Made by a program: the position numbers and the translations under genes. From Chitinophagales bacterium (lineage in GTDB: Bacteria; Bacteroidota; Bacteroidia; Chitinophagales; Chitinophagaceae), in assembly GCA_026936105.1 (NCBI GenBank), contig JAIXKI010000011.1, forward strand, positions 146,268 through 210,267: DNA of 64,000 nt, written 5' to 3'. Position 1 is the first letter of the stretch; every line of letters starts with the position of its first letter. Shown here piece after piece: positions 44,931 to 55,494 of this stretch. The notes under the pieces are model-generated. The model did not search any database. It saw only the letters and a program-made list of their open reading frames with translations, and was not told the DNA's origin.

Positions 44931-46531
44931 TTTCCACCTCCTTTTTTATTAAGTGATAAAAAGAAAGTAGAAGTCTTCCGGGCCATGGTCATATTTTCAT
45001 CTCCGTTCTTCAGTGCCGTTTTATTTGTGGGTCCCGTGTCATTTACAAAAGTCGTATTATTTGAATTTTGCTCTAAGCTGTTCACGGTGGGTTGTGCTGT
45101 TTTGATGACCGGTTGCGGATAGATTCCTATCCATACAATGGCAACGATGAGGCATCCCATGGCCAATACTTCTCTTGGAGTAAGATCAGTAAGCTTCCAT
45201 TCTTTTCTTCTTTCTCCGTGAAATATCTTTTGAAGTATCACCAGGGCGTAGATCATGGAAGCGATCAGTCCGAGAGCAGCCAAAACTGTCAGTGTGACGT
45301 TGGATTTGAAAGCGCCGGTGAGTATCAGGAATTCTGCAATGAAATTACCGAGCCCGGGCAAGCCCAACGTGGCCAGCACAAAGATCATGGTGATGGCTCC
45401 CATCTTCGGAACTTGTTCCCAAAATCTTCCCATCTGATCCATATCCCTTGTTTGTATCCTTGCATGGATGACACCGGCAACGGTGAACAGTGCGGTGATG
45501 CTGATGCCATGTGCTATCATCTCAATGATGGTGCCCTGATAAGAGAGAGCCTGAAATGAAAATATCCCTACCATGATAAAACCCATGTGGCTCATGCTGG
45601 AAAAAGCGATCATTCGTTTCAGGTCGGTTTGAGCATAGGCAAGTTTGGCTCCATATAAAATGCTTACAATACCTAAAGTAATTACTACCGGGGCAAATGT
45701 TTTTGATGCTTCAGGAAACAGGGGAACTACGAAGCGCAACATTCCGTAGGCAGCCGTCTTTGACATTAATGCAGCCAGTAGAATGCTTCCTCCCGTAGGA
45801 GACTGAGTGTAGGCATCGGGCAGCCAGCTGTGAAATGGAACAATGCCCAGTTTGACCAGGAATGCGATCATAAAACCGCACATCAGCCATAACCCTGTTT
45901 TGGCAGAAAGCGAGGTTCCGATCAAAGCAAAATAATCAAATGTATATTGACTGCTGTTTTTCCCATGAATGAAATACAAAGCGATGATGGCGATCAGCAT
46001 CAGCAATCCGCTTAGCTGAGTGAATAAGAAAAATTTCATTCCTGCGTAACGCCTGTTCTCATGGCCCCAGATGGCCAGGATGAAATACATGGGCACCAGC
46101 ATCACTTCCCAGAAGAAATAGAAAAGTATGAGATCCAGGGAAAGAAATACCCCGATGATGCCGGCGATCAGCCATAGTACATTGAAAAGGTAGAAGCCTA
46201 AATTTTTGCCGATTTCATTCCACGATACGATCAGGGAAACAGCGCCGAGGAATAATGCAAGGGCGGTCATCAACAGGCTTAATCCATCCATGGCAAGATG
46301 AAAACTGATACCCAGTTGCGGCATCCATTCTACCCGGTAATCTATCAGCCATTGTTGTGAACCGAGATCGAATTTATCATAAACAGAGATCCAGAAGCCG
46401 ATGATGATGACCAGGTCAGCAAGAACAGCTAACAGCGCAATGCCTTTTGCCAGCAAACTATTCTTCCCGGCGATGATCCAGGAAATCAGCCCGCCCAACA
46501 TCAGTATGAGTATGATATAGACCAATGTCAT
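44927..46531 (-). CDS. nuoM: NADH-quinone oxidoreductase subunit M
   Basis: Antiporter-like pump subunit of complex I with 534 residues. The middle has YFFWEVMLVPMYFILAIWG and, further on, VKLGIVPFHSWLPDAYTQSPT and FSSMSHMGFIMVGIF, all hallmarks of NuoM. The last 60 residues or so, after the membrane segment around 450-470, form a polar Asn/Thr/Lys tail (for example NSLEQNSNNTTF) that is not part of the usual fold. Its start overlaps nuoL by four bases. Confidence 0.96.
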   Translation of the reverse strand: MTLVYIILILMLGGLISWIIAGKNSLLAKGIALLAVLADLVIIIGFWISVYDKFDLGSQQWLIDYRVEWMPQLGISFHLAMDGLSLLMTALALFLGAVSLIVSWNEIGKNLGFYLFNVLWLIAGIIGVFLSLDLILFYFFWEVMLVPMYFILAIWGHENRRYAGMKFFLFTQLSGLLMLIAIIALYFIHGKNSSQYTFDYFALIGTSLSAKTGLWLMCGFMIAFLVKLGIVPFHSWLPDAYTQSPTGGSILLAALMSKTAAYGMLRFVVPLFPEASKTFAPVVITLGIVSILYGAKLAYAQTDLKRMIAFSSMSHMGFIMVGIFSFQALSYQGTIIEMIAHGISITALFTVAGVIHARIQTRDMDQMGRFWEQVPKMGAITMIFVLATLGLPGLGNFIAEFLILTGAFKSNVTLTVLAALGLIASMIYALVILQKIFHGERRKEWKLTDLTPREVLAMGCLIVAIVWIGIYPQPVIKTAQPTVNSLEQNSNNTTFVNDTGPTNKTALKNGDENMTMARKTSTFFLSLNKKGGGK

Positions 46532-48426
46532 AAGAACAGAATAATAGTTAAAGCGATCACAGCGCCCAATGCAACACCTAACACGTAAGATCTTACATTG
46601 CCGTTTTGTGTAGCGCTTAATAGTTTATTAAAATACAGGTTCAGGTTTGCCACTCCTCCGTAAATTCTGTCCACAAAATCACTTTTATCAATTTTAGAAA
46701 GCCATACAAATGGTTTCACAAAAAATGTATCGTAAAGCCAGTCAAATTTCCAACCGGAAAACAGGAAATCATTAAGTCGTTTTCCAAAACCTGTTTCTTT
46801 GAAACGGGTGACCATCTGAGGTCTTTTCATATAGAGTTGCCAGGCAAGGAACACTCCGAATAAGGCAAGTACGGCAGTGCTGATCTGCAGGGTCAGTTCC
46901 ATCCCTTCTTTTTCAGGTATCAGTTGCACGGCAGGAAAAACTGTATTGATAAAATCGGAGAAAGGAGTGAAATGCCCGAAAGTATGAGGAAGTTCAATAA
47001 AGCCTGCTATCAATGAAAGTATGCCCAGGATGATCAATGGTATTTTGAAACTGATTCCCGGCTTGTAAGGAATGTCGTGTTTTTGTTCGCCGAAGAAAGC
47101 AACGAATACCATCCGGAATGTGTAAACAGAGGTGATGAAGGCTCCCACGAAACCGGCGAGCCACAGCCATGTGCTTCCTTTAGTGGATGCCATGGCAAAA
47201 AACAAAATTTCATCTTTACTGTAAAAGCCTGCAGTGATCAGTGGTATGGCAGCCAATGCTCCGGCGCCGAACAGGAATGTCCAGAACACCACCGGCATCT
47301 TTTTTCGCAGGCCTCCCATTTTAAAAATATCATGTTCATGATGCATCGCAATGATCACCACGCCTGCAGAAAGGAAGAGCAGTGATTTAAAGAATGCATG
47401 GATCATAAAATGAAATACGGCCGCTGACCATGCGCCTACGCCAAGTGCAAGAAACATATAACCGATCTGGCTGATAGTGGAGTATGCCAGCACTCTTTTT
47501 ATATCTCGTTGAACAATGGCGCTGAATCCTGCGATCAGCAGGGTGGCTGCACCGACAATGGCAACCAGCGTTTGTACCGCAGGCGCCAGCTCATACAAAA
47601 CATGAGTTCTTGCGATGAGGTAAACTCCTGCCGTTACCATGGTTGCAGCATGGATCAATGCACTGACGGGTGAAGGGCCGGCCATGGCATCGGGAAGCCA
47701 TGTTTGCAAAGGAAGCTGTGCCGACTTTCCGACAGCTCCACCTAATAAAAGAATGGTTACCCAGAATGCCTGTGAAGCACCGGGACTCCATGTTTGCGGA
47801 GCGGTGGTTAATATGGATGCAATGTCAAGAGTGTTGAAATTCTTTACCAGCATCAGCAAACCGACCATCATTGCCGTATCGCCAATGCGTGTTACGATAA
47901 ATGCTTTGCGGGCTGCATAACAGTTGTACGGGTCTTTATACCAGAATCCGATCAGTAAAAAACTACACAAGCCAACACCTTCCCATCCGAGGTAAAGCAG
48001 TAAAAGATTATTGGCAAGTACCAGCATCAGCATGGAAAACACGAACAGGTTCATGTAAGCAAAGAAGCGGACATGGCCTTCTTCCGTTTTCATGAACCCG
48101 ATGGAATACCAGTGGATGAGAAAGCTTACAAAAGTGACAACGAAAGTGAAAACAAGGGATAAAGGATCCAGGTAAAATGCGATGGAAGGCTTGAACCCCG
48201 CAACATCAAACCACACCCAAAGCGTCTGCTCATAAAAATGTCCGGCAGGCGGTGAGGACAGGAATTGAATTCCGATGATCAGCGTAATCAATGCCGATAT
48301 CCCCACGGAAATTGTTGCAAAAACGCCCACACCCGTCCTGGAGAATTTTGATCCGGAAAGAGAAAGGATCAAAAAACTGAAAAAGGGCAGAGCCGGGATC
48401 AACCAAAGAAGTTGAAAAACATCCAT
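46528..48426 (-). CDS. nuoL: NADH-quinone oxidoreductase subunit L
   Basis: The largest antiporter-like pump subunit, at the distal end of the membrane arm. The 632-residue protein shows YLGWEGVGLCSFLLIGFWY, SAQLPLQTWLPDAMAGPSPVSALIHAATMVTAG at about 230-262 and AYSTISQIGYMFLALG. Its C-terminal part contains the long helix that lies along the membrane arm. It follows nuoK by 42 bp. Confidence 0.96.
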   Translation of the reverse strand: MDVFQLLWLIPALPFFSFLILSLSGSKFSRTGVGVFATISVGISALITLIIGIQFLSSPPAGHFYEQTLWVWFDVAGFKPSIAFYLDPLSLVFTFVVTFVSFLIHWYSIGFMKTEEGHVRFFAYMNLFVFSMLMLVLANNLLLLYLGWEGVGLCSFLLIGFWYKDPYNCYAARKAFIVTRIGDTAMMVGLLMLVKNFNTLDIASILTTAPQTWSPGASQAFWVTILLLGGAVGKSAQLPLQTWLPDAMAGPSPVSALIHAATMVTAGVYLIARTHVLYELAPAVQTLVAIVGAATLLIAGFSAIVQRDIKRVLAYSTISQIGYMFLALGVGAWSAAVFHFMIHAFFKSLLFLSAGVVIIAMHHEHDIFKMGGLRKKMPVVFWTFLFGAGALAAIPLITAGFYSKDEILFFAMASTKGSTWLWLAGFVGAFITSVYTFRMVFVAFFGEQKHDIPYKPGISFKIPLIILGILSLIAGFIELPHTFGHFTPFSDFINTVFPAVQLIPEKEGMELTLQISTAVLALFGVFLAWQLYMKRPQMVTRFKETGFGKRLNDFLFSGWKFDWLYDTFFVKPFVWLSKIDKSDFVDRIYGGVANLNLYFNKLLSATQNGNVRSYVLGVALGAVIALTIILFL

Positions 48427-48468
48427 GTTGTTTTATTTCTTGAACCGTTTATTTTTTATCTGTCAATT

Positions 48469-48777
48469 TCAATCCTTCAATAAATTCAGAACATTCGTGT
48501 CAACCGTTTTGTGATGGCGATGCATTTGCAGTATCAATGCAAGCCCCACGGAAACTTCTGCTGCCGCCATCGTCAGGATGAAGATGAACATCACCTGTCC
48601 ATCGGCCTGCATCCAGTGAGCGCCGGCCACCACAAAAGCCAGGCCTGCCGCATTCAGCATTATTTCCAGCGACATCAGGATGAACAAAACATTTCTGCGT
48701 GTCAGCACACCGATCAATCCAAGCAGAAATAAAATAGCTGCAAGCAAAAGACCCATATTGGCAGGAACGTAGATCAT
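48469..48777 (-). CDS. nuoK: NADH-quinone oxidoreductase subunit K
   Basis: A 102-residue membrane subunit with three helices. The second includes [15 protein letters not shown] with its conserved glutamate, the family hallmark that takes part in proton transfer. The start overlaps the nuoJ stop by four bases. Confidence 0.95.
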   Translation of the reverse strand: MIYVPANMGLLLAAILFLLGLIGVLTRRNVLFILMSLEIMLNAAGLAFVVAGAHWMQADGQVMFIFILTMAAAEVSVGLALILQMHRHHKTVDTNVLNLLKD

Positions 48778-49304
48778 AGTTCTTCTTCTTTTTGTAAATA
48801 CCTGTGATATTCTTTTTGTTTTTCATGACCGATGTGATAAGCGCCAACTATACCTGCCATCAGCATCATGGCAGCAAGCTCCACACCCAGAGCATAAGTG
48901 CTGAACAAAGACATTCCTACATCTTTGGCATCAATGATCGCCTGTTCATGTGCGGGCGGACTGAATGAATTTAACGTATAGATCAATTCTGCCAAAAGTA
49001 TGGCGGCCAGAATTCCGGGACCGATCCATGTTCGGGGTTTGAGCCATTCCTTTTCTCTTTTTTCAGAAGCCTGTCCCAGGTTCAGCATCATGATGGCGAA
49101 TATGATCAGTATCATGATGGCGCCTGCATACACGATCACTTCCAGGGCGGCAACGAAAGGAGTGCCCATTACAAAAAAGATTACCGACACTGCCAGCAAG
49201 GAAACGATCAGGTAAAGAAGTGCATGAACGGCATTCTTTCTTGTGATCACCATCGCCGTTGAAACAATGGCGACCAGGGCTGCTATGTAAAAAATTATCT
49301 GCAT
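48774..49304 (-). CDS. nuoJ: NADH-quinone oxidoreductase subunit J
   Basis: A 176-residue membrane subunit with five helices and the motif [21 protein letters not shown] (about 53-73), typical of NuoJ. The C-terminal part after residue 155 is a charged, Glu/Lys-rich tail. It lies 45 bp after nuoI and overlaps nuoK. Confidence 0.94.
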   Translation of the reverse strand: MQIIFYIAALVAIVSTAMVITRKNAVHALLYLIVSLLAVSVIFFVMGTPFVAALEVIVYAGAIMILIIFAIMMLNLGQASEKREKEWLKPRTWIGPGILAAILLAELIYTLNSFSPPAHEQAIIDAKDVGMSLFSTYALGVELAAMMLMAGIVGAYHIGHEKQKEYHRYLQKEEEL

Positions 49305-49349
49305 GTACTATTTACTATTCTCCCGGGCTGATAAACATTTTAATTTTGA

Positions 49350-49865
49350 TTAGGGCACTAATTTTTTTCTGTCCACAGGTGCCGATTCATTTTCTCCTTC
49401 TCCTTTTCCTTTCACTCCGACAGCCACGCCTGCCACCCTGTAAAAATTATAACCATGATATTTTCCCTGTCCGTCAATCAGCAAATCTTCTTTTTCATAA
49501 ACCAGGTCCTGCCGTTTGTATTCTCCCATTTCAAAATCGGGTACCAGTTGTATCGAATAAGTAGGGCAGGCATCCTCGCACAGGCCGCAGAAAATGCAAC
49601 GTGAAAAATTGATCCTGAAATATTCCGGCTTTCTTCTTCCGTTCTCATCTTCTGTTGCCTGAAGCGAAATACAATCAGTAGGGCAAACGGCAGCGCACAG
49701 ATAACAGGCAACACACCTTTCATTATGATCCGGATCCCGGGTCAGCACGATCCTGCCGCGCCACCGGGGTGCGAGAAAAGCTTTTTTCTCAGGGTATTCA
49801 ATAGTCACTCTCTTTTTGAACATGTGTAAAAAGACCAACCACACTGTTCTGATACTGCTTAACAT
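49350..49865 (-). CDS. nuoI: NADH-quinone oxidoreductase subunit I
   Basis: This subunit carries two [4Fe-4S] clusters in the connection between the peripheral and membrane arms. The 171-residue protein shows [15 protein letters not shown] (about 52-66) and [15 protein letters not shown] (about 91-105). The C-terminal part after residue 150 is charged, with a [11 protein letters not shown] segment. It is separated from nuoH by 97 bp, the largest internal gap in the operon. Confidence 0.96.
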   Translation of the reverse strand: MLSSIRTVWLVFLHMFKKRVTIEYPEKKAFLAPRWRGRIVLTRDPDHNERCVACYLCAAVCPTDCISLQATEDENGRRKPEYFRINFSRCIFCGLCEDACPTYSIQLVPDFEMGEYKRQDLVYEKEDLLIDGQGKYHGYNFYRVAGVAVGVKGKGEGENESAPVDRKKLVP

Positions 49866-49962
49866 GATGAATTCTTTTTTTAATGATCAAACAATTGTTC
49901 CTTCCTTACCGGCTCATCCTTCCTTTTCATACTCATAAAATATTTTCTTCCCTTCATGATCC

Positions 49963-50919
49963 TTACTGGTTGTACAGCACTATGGCTCCCGTCACCAGTA
50001 GATTCAGCAGCGCCAATGGTAATAAAATTTTCCAACCCCAGGACATGAGCTGATCATATCTCGGTCGTGGCAATGAAGCACGAAGAAGAACAAATACAAG
50101 TATGAAAGCGAACATTTTTATCAAAAACCAAACGATAGGAGGGAGGAATGAAGGCCCGAGCCATCCTCCGAAGAACAACACTGTGGTCATAGCCGACACC
50201 AGTGTGATACCCAGGTATTCTCCCACAAAGAACATCCCGAATTTCATTCCGGAATATTCGGAGTGGAATCCGGCGATCAGCTCACTTTCCGCTTCCGGAA
50301 TATCAAAAGGCAAGCGGTGTGTTTCTGCCAGCCCCGCAATAAAGAAGATGACAAAACCGATGAACTGAGGCACTACATTCCACATTCCTTTTTGTTCCAT
50401 CACAATATCGGTCATATTGAAAGAGCCGGCCAGGATGACCACGCCCATCAGCGATAATCCCATGAACACTTCGTAAGAAATCATCTGGGCGGCGCCACGC
50501 AAACCGCCGATCAAAGAATATTTGTTATTGGAAGCCCATCCTGCCAGCACAATGGTGTACGCTCCTAATGAGGACATGGCAAGGAAAAACAAAATACCCA
50601 CATTAAGATTCGCCACCACAATTCCCGGTGCAAATGGCACGATGGCAAAACTCAACAGCGTAGTGATCATGATGATGGTGGGAGCAACGATAAAAACTTT
50701 TCTGTCCACAAAACCCGGTATCCAGTCTTCTTTGAAAAATATTTTAACCATATCCGCCATCACCTGGAAGATGCCGAAAGGTCCGACACGGTTAGGGCCA
50801 TAGCGTTCCTGCCATACTGCGAGCATTCTTCTTTCAACATAGATCAGCCCGGCAGCAATGGTGACCATTCCTAACAGAACGCATACAATGATCAGAATAT
50901 GGATCCACGTCTCGCTCAT
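49963..50919 (-). CDS. nuoH: NADH-quinone oxidoreductase subunit H
   Basis: The membrane subunit next to the quinone site. The 318-residue protein has about eight membrane segments and the motifs [21 protein letters not shown] (27-47), [28 protein letters not shown] and [17 protein letters not shown]. The glutamate-rich loop is the quinone-cavity hallmark. It starts 4 bp after nuoG. Confidence 0.97.
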   Translation of the reverse strand: MSETWIHILIIVCVLLGMVTIAAGLIYVERRMLAVWQERYGPNRVGPFGIFQVMADMVKIFFKEDWIPGFVDRKVFIVAPTIIMITTLLSFAIVPFAPGIVVANLNVGILFFLAMSSLGAYTIVLAGWASNNKYSLIGGLRGAAQMISYEVFMGLSLMGVVILAGSFNMTDIVMEQKGMWNVVPQFIGFVIFFIAGLAETHRLPFDIPEAESELIAGFHSEYSGMKFGMFFVGEYLGITLVSAMTTVLFFGGWLGPSFLPPIVWFLIKMFAFILVFVLLRASLPRPRYDQLMSWGWKILLPLALLNLLVTGAIVLYNQ

Positions 50920-50923
50920 GGTA

Positions 50924-53620
50924 TCAACTGTTTATTTTTGTCCGGAACGGATATCCGATACCGGAAGTTTCATTTAGTCCTTTCGGCAAACCCGCAATCC
51001 CATCGGGCAGGCTGTTGTCTATCTTCAATGAAAGTTCCCATTTTTTATCCTGATAATAAAACTCAACTTTTCCTCCTTCCGCATTCAGACCTTTTCTCCT
51101 GGCTTCGTTCTCATTCAGTGCAATATATGCCTGAGGTATTCTTTCTTTCACTGCAGGACTCAGTGCAGTCAGTTCTTCCGATCCGTAAATGTGGTATAAA
51201 GGAAGCACCAGTAACTCATCGTTTGACGGATGGAAGGAAGAAGGTATGTCATTGAAATATTTTGCCTGCCGGTTTTCATCCGGTTCAAATAATCTTTTTC
51301 CCGGGTTGCCATCGTGCAAAGGCCCGCCCACTTCTATCTGGTATTTATTGATGGCCTGAACTGAGTTCCATGCCGGTGACCAGTAAAAAGCAGTGTCCGG
51401 TGAAGGCTGTATTCCGTGGTATCCTTCCATGGTGAAGGACATGGGTGAATCATTGTCATCCGGAGGTTTGGGTTCACTTACATTAATGTTTGCAATCATG
51501 GAAGTCCTGCCGCTGAATCTATGCGGTGAACGCGGAATTTTTTGTGTGCCGATCCTGAAGTCTGCCGTTGGCGCTGTTTCTTTTATTTTTTGCAATTCAG
51601 GATTCTTTTGGATCATCTCATCAACGATAACATCGAAATCTTTTGCTTCTGCTGTTTGCAGATCCTGCCTTAAGATGTCCAGCCATTTCCAGCTGCTCCT
51701 CACTTCATTTCTCGGGATATGCACCTGGTAAAATCTTTGTGCACGTCCTTCATTATTTACAATAGTGCCGGTTGACTCTGCAAAAGTTCCGGCGGGAAAT
51801 ACATAGTCGCAGGAGTTCGTGGTTTCATTCTCCAGGTTTTCAAATGCAACAACCTGGTTGCACCTTTTTAAAATAGCTTCTGAATCTTTCTTACCTATTC
51901 TTTGATACAAGTCGTTTTCCAGGATAAGGAGAACATCTGCTCTTTCTTTCTCAACTCTTGCAATGGCATCATCAATAAAATTTTCAGAGAGAAGGGTCAT
52001 CCCGACTGAATTGGCTTCAGGAACTGTATAGATCAGTCCTACATCTTTTCCCTGTTCTTTCAAGGCGTAGGCAACATTGGCCGCCGCTTCGATCACATTT
52101 TTGCTGAAGAGGCTAGTGCCCGAAACGATGAGCGGTTTCTTGGCAGCAAGCAATGCTTCTGCAATGGAAGAAGAAAGAGATGCACTCTCCCTGTCAGTAT
52201 CCGGAACAGATGGCAGGTTGTTATTAATTTTTTGTGCGACAGCATGTCCTAATCTTGCAATATTATCCGGATGACCGTAGAAGGACCCGGAAGAGATCTC
52301 ATCCAGTTTGGTATGATGAACCGTGGCAATAAAGAAAGGTCCTGTTCTTTCCTGAACGATCTCTCGGATGGCAGCATCATTCCACAAAGGGATCCTTATT
52401 GCAAACGCTTCTTCATTCGGTTTGTTCTTTGCTGCCTGCCTCAGGGAAAGCGCCAGCATAGGTGCGGTGTTGGTGACATCTTCTCCAACGATAAAAACGG
52501 CATCATAACCTTTTGCTTCTGCCAGCGAGGGCGTTTTGACTTTCCCTTTCTTTAAAATATTAATGACTTGTTTTATTAGATTTCCTTCAGTGTTGGATAT
52601 TCCTCCGTAAAAATTATTTTCCCCAACTAATTCTTTCAAGAGGAAATTTGATTCGAGCGATGCTCTTGGCGAGCCGATGCCGATCACTTTTTTACCTTCT
52701 CCCATCAATGCTTTCACTTCTTCAAATACATTTCCGTTTTCTATCGGCTGATAAGTGCCGCTTACTCTTTTAAGCGCTTTTATTATTCTCTTCTTGCTGT
52801 TGGTGTATTCATAACCGAACCTTCCACGATCACAAAGGAAGTAACCGTTCACATCGCCGTTATATCTTGTTAGGATGCGGCGTATCGTTCCGTAACGCTG
52901 TGAAGCAAGAATATTACAACCCAGGCTGCATCCATGGCATACAGAAGGAGCGCTGGTGAGGTCCCATTTGCGGGTATAATGTTGTTTTAATGTTTTGTCG
53001 GTGAAAACTCCTGTCGGGCATACTTCCACCAGGTTGCCGCTGAATTCATTTTCCAGAACGCCATCTTCACTGCGGCCGAAATAAATATCATCATGTGCTG
53101 CAAATACATCCAGGTCTTTTCCACCGGCATAATCTTTATAGAAACGCACACAACGGTAACACTGGATGCATCTGTTCATTTCATGATTGAGAAATGGTCC
53201 GAGATATTGATTGGTGTGCGTTCTTTTCTTGAAACGATACCTGCGGTAATTGTGTCCCGACATCAATGTCATATCCTGCAAATGACATTCACCACCTTCA
53301 TCACATACCGGGCAGTCATGCGGGTGATTCAGCATCAGCGATTCAATATTCCCGGCACGGAAATCATGAGCTGCTTTGGCTTCGATGGAAATGCGGGTTC
53401 CATTGGAGGCAGGCAACATGCATGCCATGGTGATCCTTCCTCTCTTGTCGTTTTCATCTTTATAATTGATCACGCCACACTGACGGCAGGCGCCAATGGA
53501 ATGCAGTGCCGGATGCCAGCAGAAATAAGTAAGATCGAATCCGAGGGAAAGGCATACTTCAAGCATGTTCTTCCCATCCGGCACTTCATATTCTATGTCA
53601 TCTATAAAAACTTTGGCCAT
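50924..53620 (-). CDS. nuoG: NADH-quinone oxidoreductase subunit G
   Basis: The large iron-sulfur subunit of the NADH module. The 898-residue protein has an N-terminal ferredoxin domain ([17 protein letters not shown] near 34-50), a histidine-ligated cluster region with [18 protein letters not shown] (about 99-116), then [16 protein letters not shown] and CPTGVFTD, and a molybdopterin-oxidoreductase-like domain (about 220-650) with CHGCSLGCN. The last 200 residues or so form an additional domain. It lies 47 bp after nuoF. Confidence 0.95.
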   Translation of the reverse strand: MAKVFIDDIEYEVPDGKNMLEVCLSLGFDLTYFCWHPALHSIGACRQCGVINYKDENDKRGRITMACMLPASNGTRISIEAKAAHDFRAGNIESLMLNHPHDCPVCDEGGECHLQDMTLMSGHNYRRYRFKKRTHTNQYLGPFLNHEMNRCIQCYRCVRFYKDYAGGKDLDVFAAHDDIYFGRSEDGVLENEFSGNLVEVCPTGVFTDKTLKQHYTRKWDLTSAPSVCHGCSLGCNILASQRYGTIRRILTRYNGDVNGYFLCDRGRFGYEYTNSKKRIIKALKRVSGTYQPIENGNVFEEVKALMGEGKKVIGIGSPRASLESNFLLKELVGENNFYGGISNTEGNLIKQVINILKKGKVKTPSLAEAKGYDAVFIVGEDVTNTAPMLALSLRQAAKNKPNEEAFAIRIPLWNDAAIREIVQERTGPFFIATVHHTKLDEISSGSFYGHPDNIARLGHAVAQKINNNLPSVPDTDRESASLSSSIAEALLAAKKPLIVSGTSLFSKNVIEAAANVAYALKEQGKDVGLIYTVPEANSVGMTLLSENFIDDAIARVEKERADVLLILENDLYQRIGKKDSEAILKRCNQVVAFENLENETTNSCDYVFPAGTFAESTGTIVNNEGRAQRFYQVHIPRNEVRSSWKWLDILRQDLQTAEAKDFDVIVDEMIQKNPELQKIKETAPTADFRIGTQKIPRSPHRFSGRTSMIANINVSEPKPPDDNDSPMSFTMEGYHGIQPSPDTAFYWSPAWNSVQAINKYQIEVGGPLHDGNPGKRLFEPDENRQAKYFNDIPSSFHPSNDELLVLPLYHIYGSEELTALSPAVKERIPQAYIALNENEARRKGLNAEGGKVEFYYQDKKWELSLKIDNSLPDGIAGLPKGLNETSGIGYPFRTKINS

Positions 53621-53667
53621 GATCTTAATTTATATATTGAAAGCATTTTGAAATGCCTGTTTATTTT

Positions 53668-54942
53668 TTACCGGTACGTACATCTGTGTTCTTTGATATG
53701 TTTTTCAAAATCTTCCCTGTAATATTTCAAAGCGCTTTGCAACGGCTCCATCGCCCCGGGTGCCAGCGCACAAAATGTATTTCCGGGAGCCATGTAATGC
53801 GTTTGATAAGTTAAATGATCTATATCTTCCATCTTTCCTTCTCCTTCTTCAAGCGCCAATAAAATTTTTGCAGTCCAGGGCAATCCTTCCCTGCAGGGAG
53901 TACAGAATCCACAGGACTCCTGTGCAAAGAATTTTTCAAGTGCCAGACACATACCCACCGGGCATGTCTTGTCATCCATCACAATAACCGTCCCGGTTCC
54001 CAAACGGCTTCCTGCTTTAGGTACTTCTTCAAAATCCATGGCCACATCCAGGTGATCTTCTGTAAGAAAATCAGTGGAAGCGCCTCCCGGCAATGCTCCT
54101 CTGAACTTATAACCGTCCTGCATTCCGCCTGCATGCACTTCAAGGATCTCACGCAATGAAGTTCCTAACGGGAGTTCCCATATTCCCGGCGTTTTCACTC
54201 TTCCGCTTGCTCCGTATAATTTGGTGCCGCCGCCTCCGGGTGATTTGCTGATCTGCTTATACCAATCAACTCCGTTTGCAATGATGTGAGGAATGTTGCA
54301 AAGTGTCTCCACATTGTTTACTATAGTCGGTTTTCCAAACAATCCGCTCACCTGCGGGAAAGGAGGTTTGTTCCTGGGGTTGGCACGCTTGCCTTCCAAT
54401 GCATTCAACAAAGCGGTCTCTTCTCCGCACATATACCTTCCTACGCTGGTATGCAAGTGCATTTCCAGGTCATAACCGCTGCCTAAAATATTTTTTCCGA
54501 GATAGCCGGCATTGTATGCTTCCCGAAGTGCATGTTCCACTCTTTCGGCAGCCACATGATAGGCCCATCTCAGAAAGACGTAACCGATGGTGGCCTGAAT
54601 AGCATAGGAACTGATGATCATTCCTTCTATCAGTTGATGCGGATTCCCTTCTACCAATAACCTGTCTTTAAAAGTGCCGGGTTCCATTTCATCACCATTG
54701 GCAACAAGATATTTCGGTGTGACGGTATTTTCTCCGCGGGGAACAAAACTCCATTTCATGCCTGTGGGAAAGCCGGCGCCGCCACGCCCCCTCAGGCTGG
54801 AGTTCTTCACCATCTCCATGATCTCATCAGGGGTTGACTTCAATGCTTTCTTCAGAGCGCTGTAGCCACCCACTTTTTCATACTCTTCCAATGTAAGTAC
54901 GCTGCCGTCTTTTTTTATATGTTGCGTTAATGGTCTCTCCAT
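53668..54942 (-). CDS. nuoF: NADH-quinone oxidoreductase subunit F
   Basis: The FMN-binding subunit that oxidises NADH. The 424-residue protein shows RGRGGAGFPTGMKW (51-64), the NADH/FMN region with YLVANGDEMEPGTFKDR, the GAGAY-like cognate segment GRYMCGEETALLNALEGKR and, near the C-terminus, SCGFCTPCREG for the [4Fe-4S] cluster. Its presence shows that this complex I takes electrons from NADH, not from ferredoxin or F420. Confidence 0.97.
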   Translation of the reverse strand: MERPLTQHIKKDGSVLTLEEYEKVGGYSALKKALKSTPDEIMEMVKNSSLRGRGGAGFPTGMKWSFVPRGENTVTPKYLVANGDEMEPGTFKDRLLVEGNPHQLIEGMIISSYAIQATIGYVFLRWAYHVAAERVEHALREAYNAGYLGKNILGSGYDLEMHLHTSVGRYMCGEETALLNALEGKRANPRNKPPFPQVSGLFGKPTIVNNVETLCNIPHIIANGVDWYKQISKSPGGGGTKLYGASGRVKTPGIWELPLGTSLREILEVHAGGMQDGYKFRGALPGGASTDFLTEDHLDVAMDFEEVPKAGSRLGTGTVIVMDDKTCPVGMCLALEKFFAQESCGFCTPCREGLPWTAKILLALEEGEGKMEDIDHLTYQTHYMAPGNTFCALAPGAMEPLQSALKYYREDFEKHIKEHRCTYR

Positions 54943-54982
54943 GATCTTTTATCTTCTGCTCATTTGCTGATGAAACATTTTT

Positions 54983-55462
54983 TTATTTATAGTTTTCCAA
55001 TATTCCGTCTATCTTTTCTACTGTAAGATCCCTGTACAGGTCTTCATCAATGATCATTGTCGGTGCATGATCACAGGCGCCCAGGCAGGGAATGGGTAAT
55101 AATGTGAACCGGTCATCGGGTGTTGTTTGCCCGTAGTCAATCGCCAGTTTCTTTTTCAAGTAATCCGAGATGGCTTCGTATCCCATAATCCAGCAGCTCA
55201 CACTGTTGCACACATGGATGGTATGCCTGCCCACCGGCCTGCGAAATATCATGTTGTAAAAAGTGGCGATGCTGTCCAGTTCGTGCGGCGTCATTTCCAG
55301 GAATTTCGCCAGCTCTTTCAATCGTTCATCCGATACCCAGCGATGATATTTCTGCACCACCTTCAATGCTTCAATGCAGGTTGCACTTTTCTTCGGCACA
55401 TGATGAAACATCTCCTCAATTTCCCTGTATGCTTCTTCCGATATGATCTTTTCTTCTGCCAT
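54983..55462 (-). CDS. nuoE: NADH-quinone oxidoreductase subunit E
   Basis: A [2Fe-2S] subunit of the NADH module. The ATG at 55462 (MAEEKIISEEAYREIEEMF) is preferred to a TTG four codons earlier. The 159-residue protein has a helical N-terminal half and a thioredoxin-like C-terminal half, with the cluster ligands in CNSVSC and PCLGACDHAP. It lies 40 bp ahead of nuoF and follows nuoCD by 32 bp. Confidence 0.95.
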   Translation of the reverse strand: MAEEKIISEEAYREIEEMFHHVPKKSATCIEALKVVQKYHRWVSDERLKELAKFLEMTPHELDSIATFYNMIFRRPVGRHTIHVCNSVSCWIMGYEAISDYLKKKLAIDYGQTTPDDRFTLLPIPCLGACDHAPTMIIDEDLYRDLTVEKIDGILENYK

Positions 55463-55494
55463 AATTTTTCTCAATCAATTTTATGATCCAAATT

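Noticed and set aside
53093..53722. Open frame of 209 codons on the plus strand opposite nuoG/nuoF
   Set aside because: It overlaps cluster-binding regions of nuoG and the end of nuoF; composition is that of a shadow frame.
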